Shown here piece by piece: positions 59,801 to 64,000 of a stretch of DNA of 64,000 bases (positions are counted from its first letter, which is position 1; each line of letters opens with the position of its first letter). The translations under genes were made by a program, and so were the position numbers. A model generated the notes under the pieces. The model searched no databases. It saw only the letters and a list, made by a program, of their open reading frames with translations, and was not told the DNA's origin. Where the stretch lies: NCBI RefSeq assembly GCF_937616625.2, contig NC_065571.1, positions 52,375,651 to 52,439,650 on the forward strand. Reading direction: 5' to 3'. This stretch comes from Mercurialis annua. Lineage: Eukaryota > Streptophyta > Magnoliopsida > Malpighiales > Euphorbiaceae.

Positions 59801-61128
59801 CTTGCTAAGGCTAGACGCAAGTCAATCTCCTCTTGCAACTGCTGTTGCAACTTTTTGACCTGAGATGGTCAAACATATATATTTAATCACCAACCTAAAT
59901 TTAATTATACTTATTAAAGATATAATAAAATAAGTTGATATATTGAAATCATCTTACATCTTCCTCTAGCTGGTATTTATAATACATGTTCCCACCTTTC
60001 AATTGTCCACTTCCTTCATCCGGGGATTTAGTATCCTGACAATAATGAAAATCAGAATCTTTTATTTGAAATGATGAAAAGGTAAATCAAGCGATAAAGG
60101 ACGAAATGGAAGAGGAGTTGCTTTAAGAACAGCTTGCTGAAGCTTATAATGTGCTAAATTCTAGAATGAATAAGAGCTTACGGAAAAATGTTAACCTTTA
60201 GGCCAAACTTCTAATCTAATAGAAGTGATTACTGGAGCTTTTAGACTCATTACTTTTGATGAGAGTCATATTATGACGAAATCACCTTCATTTTATTTAC
60301 ATAACATATCATCATATGGCTGTTGTGGTTTTGCAACTTTGAACAATGCAATTGAGAAAACAAAGTCGTCGTCGGAGCAATAACAGTCAAGGACCGTGAT
60401 TGTTTACAAACAAAATTACCAATGTTTCTTTAGCCGAATGCAGCAATGAGTAATCCAATTGTTTCCACGAGCAATAATCCAAGAAGGACCATGACAAAAA
60501 ATTCAGTGGAATGGTGATGAACTTATGATTATATCATCCACTAAGAGGCTATTACATCTACTCTAACATTATAGAACTATTTTACAGCAAATAAAAGAGG
60601 ACCATAACACACAAATGCAAATATAGCAGCTGCATTTGCTATGCTCAATCTCTTAGTAATTGTTCATACTATATAAAATTGTTAAACAAAATGCAGTAGT
60701 AAAATACCTCAAGATCACATACTGAAGAAGGAGAGGCATCTCCACAATAAATAGATCGACTAGACACCACTTTACCAGTCTTCCATATATACTTATGAAT
60801 CGAACTTCCTCTGTAAAAAAAACAACCCAACTCAATTAATACATAACCACATTGTATAATACAAAAATTAATCCTTCACCCACCAACCAAAACACTAAAA
60901 AGATTCAAACTTTACAAAAAACAGTTAAACCCACTAACCAAAACACTAAAAAGATTCAAACTTTACAACAAGCAGATAAATACAGTAAAAGCATTGTTCT
61001 TACAAATTTAAAGGTAAAACAAAACCAAACCCAGTACTGCCATTGTTAGTAGGACTAGTATAAGTATTGATACTGTTGTTGTTAGAGTCGTCGTGGTCGT
61101 CGAGGACTTCTGTTTTTAGACAAAGCAT
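56867..61128 (-). CDS. MIP1-type leucine zipper / DUF547 protein
   Basis: Eleven exons on the minus strand: 61128-61031, 60810-60708, 60035-59958, 59859-59743, 59637-59464, 59264-58777, 58450-58351, 58077-58018, 57933-57841, 57616-57500, 57169-56867. They give 576 residues. Residues about 85-190 form a coiled coil (YKYQLEEDVKKLQQQLQEE ... SIAILEITVSKLEQESV) of the 'ternary complex factor MIP1 leucine zipper' family. Residues about 355-500 are DUF547, with NEKMAFWINVYNALIMH, the GRSVTAADIE segment, HRPQIALLLALQKF and EPLLAFALSFGMHSSPAV. The C-terminus has a VPKLLYCFTKG segment. Plant proteins of this build are widespread; their biochemical role is poorly defined. The first exon is short and its donor (GG|GTTTGG) is the weakest junction: it was chosen because it is the one that gives the needed phase. 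The start Met is therefore provisional. Confidence 0.86.
60885..60970. repeat. 51-bp tandem repeat in DUF547 gene intron 1
   Basis: AACCAAAACACTAAAAAGAT followed by TCAAACTTTACAA occurs twice, starting at 60885 and 60936. The second copy is partial. No coding consequence. Confidence 0.75.
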
Positions 61129-62506
61129 CTCTTTCTCTCTCTAAAACTGTTTCTCTCTCTAAAAAACAGCAGCATTAATGGTAAAAATTGAGTTTTCAGT
61201 TGAAGAAGAGCAGAGAAAGAAGCAGAATTTGTCAAATCTGAAGAAAAACACACAAATGTGTTAGCACATTTAGCGAGAAATAAGGGATTGTTATGTGTTT
61301 CATTTAAGTATTATATTTAAGCTCAGTGTGGGTGGGTGACTCACTGAGTCTTGTTCTACACTACTTCAACATTTAACTAAATTAAGCCTATATTAAGTCT
61401 TACTTATAGGCTATAGCTTGTAATGATAATTATTCTTTTCTTTTGATTTGGGAAAAGATTAGTTAATTTATGGTATAAGTGAGATATTAATCACAAAAAT
61501 TAGATTATAGTTGGTATGCTAATTTGATGCATTGAGTAAACTATAAAATGTTTACAATTGTAGTTATCTTGGACTAGTACTAGTACTAATTCTAAAAATA
61601 TGCAAAAATTGAACTTTATTAACATTTTCAAGATATTGTAATTTTCTTATTATAGTATGTTTTTGTTTTGTATTGATTGATTGGTACCAATCTACTTAGT
61701 GTTAACTTTATAAAATATGAATAATACAAATTCATTTGAAAAATCTTGAGTTTATATTTTTTTTTAATTAGAAAAGAATACCATTCCATTTCATTTAGCA
61801 ATTATTGGAGGTAATACATCATTTGTTGGGTGTCCATTCAATTCAAACCAAACCGAATCAGAAAAGATTAAATCAAGCCAATTTGTTAAGTACTCCAATT
61901 GGAGTAAGTATTTATTTTTTAAATGAATGAAACATAATTTGTTGATAATCTTAGTTTAGTTATTTTGTTTCAGTTTTTACATATATCTTATATGTTCAAA
62001 ATCGAATAGAATTAATAAAATTCATTTTGTATAATATAAATTGAATCAATTTGATTTGTCGGATTGGTTATTCGGTTTTACATGCGACTAATGATTTGTG
62101 AATGATGAGATGGGAGTGATTGTATAAATGCAAGTTTGGAACTCAAAAACTGAATAATTAAAGTTTAGAAATGAGAAATGGAATAATGTGAGAATGAGCA
62201 AAAATAGAATTGAGAAAAGAAAGGGACATATTAGAAACCAAATTAGTGTCAGTCAATTGTCTTACTGAATCAGTAGGTCCTTTCGTAGTTGGCTCTGTTC
62301 CCACACCGACACCTACCTCATTCTTGGTTTTACACTTTTAGAGGTTCAGAAAATTCCTAACCATAAAATTATTTAATAAATTAAAATTAATATATCCCAC
62401 GTATTATTGAGTATCAAAAAAAAATATTGTCGCCGGTGAAGGCTACCCGAATGGTTAGATTCTTCAAGCATATTCATGAGATTTCTACACTTAAAAGAAA
62501 AATATA
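61129..62506. other. Upstream region of the DUF547 gene and spacer
   Basis: CT/GA microsatellite at about 61130-61165 (leader or promoter of the minus-strand gene), then AT-rich DNA with a stretch of AACCAAACCGAATC/GGTTATTCGGTTT words (about 61825-62085). No exon recognised. Confidence 0.4.
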
Positions 62507-62705
62507 GGATTGAGATTGCCTAAGTTCATTTTGAACCTGAGAGGATCATGTTCACGATTTACACCGTTCATTATAAAATGAACGGTGTAGATCAAAAAAA
62601 TATAATTTTGATCAAATTAATCTACACCGTTCATTTTATAATGAACGGTGTAAATTATAAACATGACCCCCTCAAGTTCAAATGAACTTGAGGGAATCCC
62701 AATCC
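62507..62705. mobile_element. 199-bp Mutator-like MITE with two inner palindromes
   Basis: Ends GGATTGAGATTGCCTAAGTT and, in reverse, GGATTGGGATTCCCTCAAGT with a perfect 9-bp duplication AAAAATATA (62498-62506 and 62706-62714). Inside are two 30-bp near-perfect palindromes at 62560-62589 and 62623-62652, both built on ACACCGTTCATT/AATGAACGGTGT, so nested hairpins can form. No coding. Confidence 0.87.
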
Positions 62706-62728
62706 AAAAATATATCGTCTAACGGTTC

Positions 62729-63121
62729 TGATTAGAAATGAGCAAAATATTTAACTGACCGATTTAAATAATTAAGTTGATTATGATTAATTAGTTTGCT
62801 TTAGTGTCGGTTGGTTTTGAAATTTAAATTTTTTAATTTTTGGTTATTGATTTGGTTTGAAATTTAGATTATTTAAATTAATTGAATCAACTAAATAAAA
62901 TAAAAAGTTGATTTTAGAAAAATAATTTTTTCCTATATTTTTTTTCAGTTTTAACTGAGCTTACTAAATTGTTGACTTATTCAATTTGGGTTATTTTTTT
63001 GTAGATCTGGTTATCAGTGATGGCTTCATATTCATTCAATTTAGTTTTGAGCATCGATGATCGGTTAATTTAGTTTTAAATATTATGGTTTGGCTAAACC
63101 GACCAAATACTCACCTATAGT
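62729..63121. mobile_element. hAT-like MITE with GGTTTGG body
   Basis: An 11-bp direct repeat TCTAACGGTTC flanks it (62718-62728 and 63122-63132); hAT elements make 8-bp duplications, and the extra three bases may be chance. Ends TTAGAAATGAGCAAA and reversed CTATAGGTGAGTATT are worn inverted repeats. The body has the dispersed GGTTTGG words. It lies 23 bp from the preceding MITE. Confidence 0.6.
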
Positions 63122-63132
63122 TCTAACGGTTC

Positions 63133-63655
63133 ACATAGATAATTGTAATAAAACTAAATATAAAATGATTAAATTTAACGTTTATTTCTATAACTCTTTT
63201 TTTAACGCACTCCGTTTACAAGCATTCATTGTAGCTTGCATGCGACTCATTTCATTAGTCATTACATTATCTTAATCATAAGTACTGTAATATTGGTAAT
63301 CCTTGTTGTATTTAATTCTTGATGGCGTGTTTGAGTATACTTTATTTAGATTAACTTGGATTCATTTCTCTATTTTTTTTCTAATCTATAAATAATTCTG
63401 CATAAGGTTCAAACTTATTGAAAAAAATTCTTCATAAATTTTCACAAAATAGACTATAAGAGCAATCGATATGATGTTATATAATAGAATGATAACATTA
63501 AAATATTAGTTTTGAATATTTTATAGCACCGACTGAATTTTGATCATATTTTTGTAGGATGTTCCGGCATTGATTAGGGTTTGATTTGAATTTATGTACC
63601 GCAAATCTATTGTTCGTTGAAAAAGACGGTTGATTTTTACTTTTTTTTTAACTCT
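63133..63655. other. Gene-free AT-rich spacer
   Basis: Nothing recognisable in this stretch. Confidence 0.4.
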
Positions 63656-63760
63656 TGGATCAAAACGACATCGATTCGATTAATTTTATTTTTTTAGAAG
63701 ATCAAAACGACGTCGTTAACCAAATTACTTTTTCGAAAAGGTCAAAACGACCTAGGAATA
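63656..63760. repeat. Three spaced RTCAAAACGACNTNG motifs
   Basis: ATCAAAACGACATCG (63659), ATCAAAACGACGTCG (63701) and GTCAAAACGACCTAG (63741) are about 40 bp apart. Related ACGTCGTCGTT words lie upstream of the FYVE gene at 15937-15983. They could mark a promoter for a gene just beyond the window, since the last 200 bases are C/T-rich and leader-like. Confidence 0.4.
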
Positions 63761-64000
63761 AAACAAATAAAGAGCAGTCGACTTCACCTAATAGTAACAG
63801 TGTGTGAATAACCCTCCAAATTCTACATTTTCTGCTAATAACTTCTTCATTCTTGAGTAACCCAATTTCCTTTCTATTATGTAATCATAAAGCCAGTCGA
63901 CAGTGAAGTATTTCAATTGATCAAGCAATTTACTTACCATTTAAACGTGGAACTCTCTCTCTTGCCCAACATGCCCCGTGACCTCATGGCCAAGGAATAA

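Overview
This is a window of AT-rich nuclear DNA from a flowering plant, almost certainly a eudicot. The signs are genes broken into many short exons with T-rich GT-AG introns, plant-only protein families (JAZ/TIFY, FAX, MIP1-zipper/DUF547) and abundant plant-type transposons. Six protein-coding genes can be assembled exon by exon. They are a plastid fatty-acid-export protein of the FAX2 type (1654-4674, +), a jasmonate repressor of the JAZ11/12 (TIFY3) type (5545-8133, -), a FYVE zinc-finger/ankyrin protein (16183-20572, +), a single-exon RING-H2 ubiquitin ligase (36922-37443, +), the large ARF-GEF BIG5/MIN7 in 33 exons (40501-56180, +) and a MIP1-zipper/DUF547 protein in 11 exons (56867-61128, -). 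All six join in frame with consensus splice sites, so they look functional. No tRNA, rRNA or CRISPR was seen.

The gene set FAX2, JAZ11, RING-H2 and BIG5 recalls one stretch of Arabidopsis chromosome 3 (from memory, AT3G43300 to AT3G43520), so the window is probably a microsyntenic block swollen by transposons. Two genes bear on hormone and defence biology: the JAZ protein represses jasmonate-responsive transcription, and BIG5/MIN7 acts in vesicle traffic needed for immunity. Nothing suggests an operon; each gene has its own promoter region.

The main accessory feature lies between the FYVE gene and the RING gene. A young LTR retrotransposon (23663-33073, minus orientation) has two 2,562-bp LTRs that differ at only about eight positions, a TTGAT target duplication, a tRNA-Met primer-binding site and a polypurine tract. 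Its interior is only 4.3 kb and codes for one protein, a truncated Ty3/gypsy-type Gag with an acidic EEDP-repeat region; there is no pol. It is therefore a non-autonomous, recently mobile element. Each LTR carries nine copies of a 16-bp palindrome (core CACGWTCGTG) spaced about 21-22 bp apart, that is two helical turns. The element sits inside what looks like an older non-autonomous Helitron (21415-33583).

The remaining intergenic and intronic DNA is rich in foldback elements whose ends can often be fixed by target-site duplications: a hAT MITE in FAX2 intron 2 (8-bp TSD), Mutator-like MITEs at 8928-9146 and 62507-62705, a 1.1-kb TIR element at 13830-14955 and a hAT-like element at 62729-63121. 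There is also a broken copy of JAZ exon 1 with its 5' leader (about 12802-13040), a GC-rich organelle-like insert in JAZ intron 1, and a perfect 297-bp tandem duplication in BIG5 intron 21. All coordinates and splice sites were read by eye; homology statements rest on recognised motifs, not on searches.
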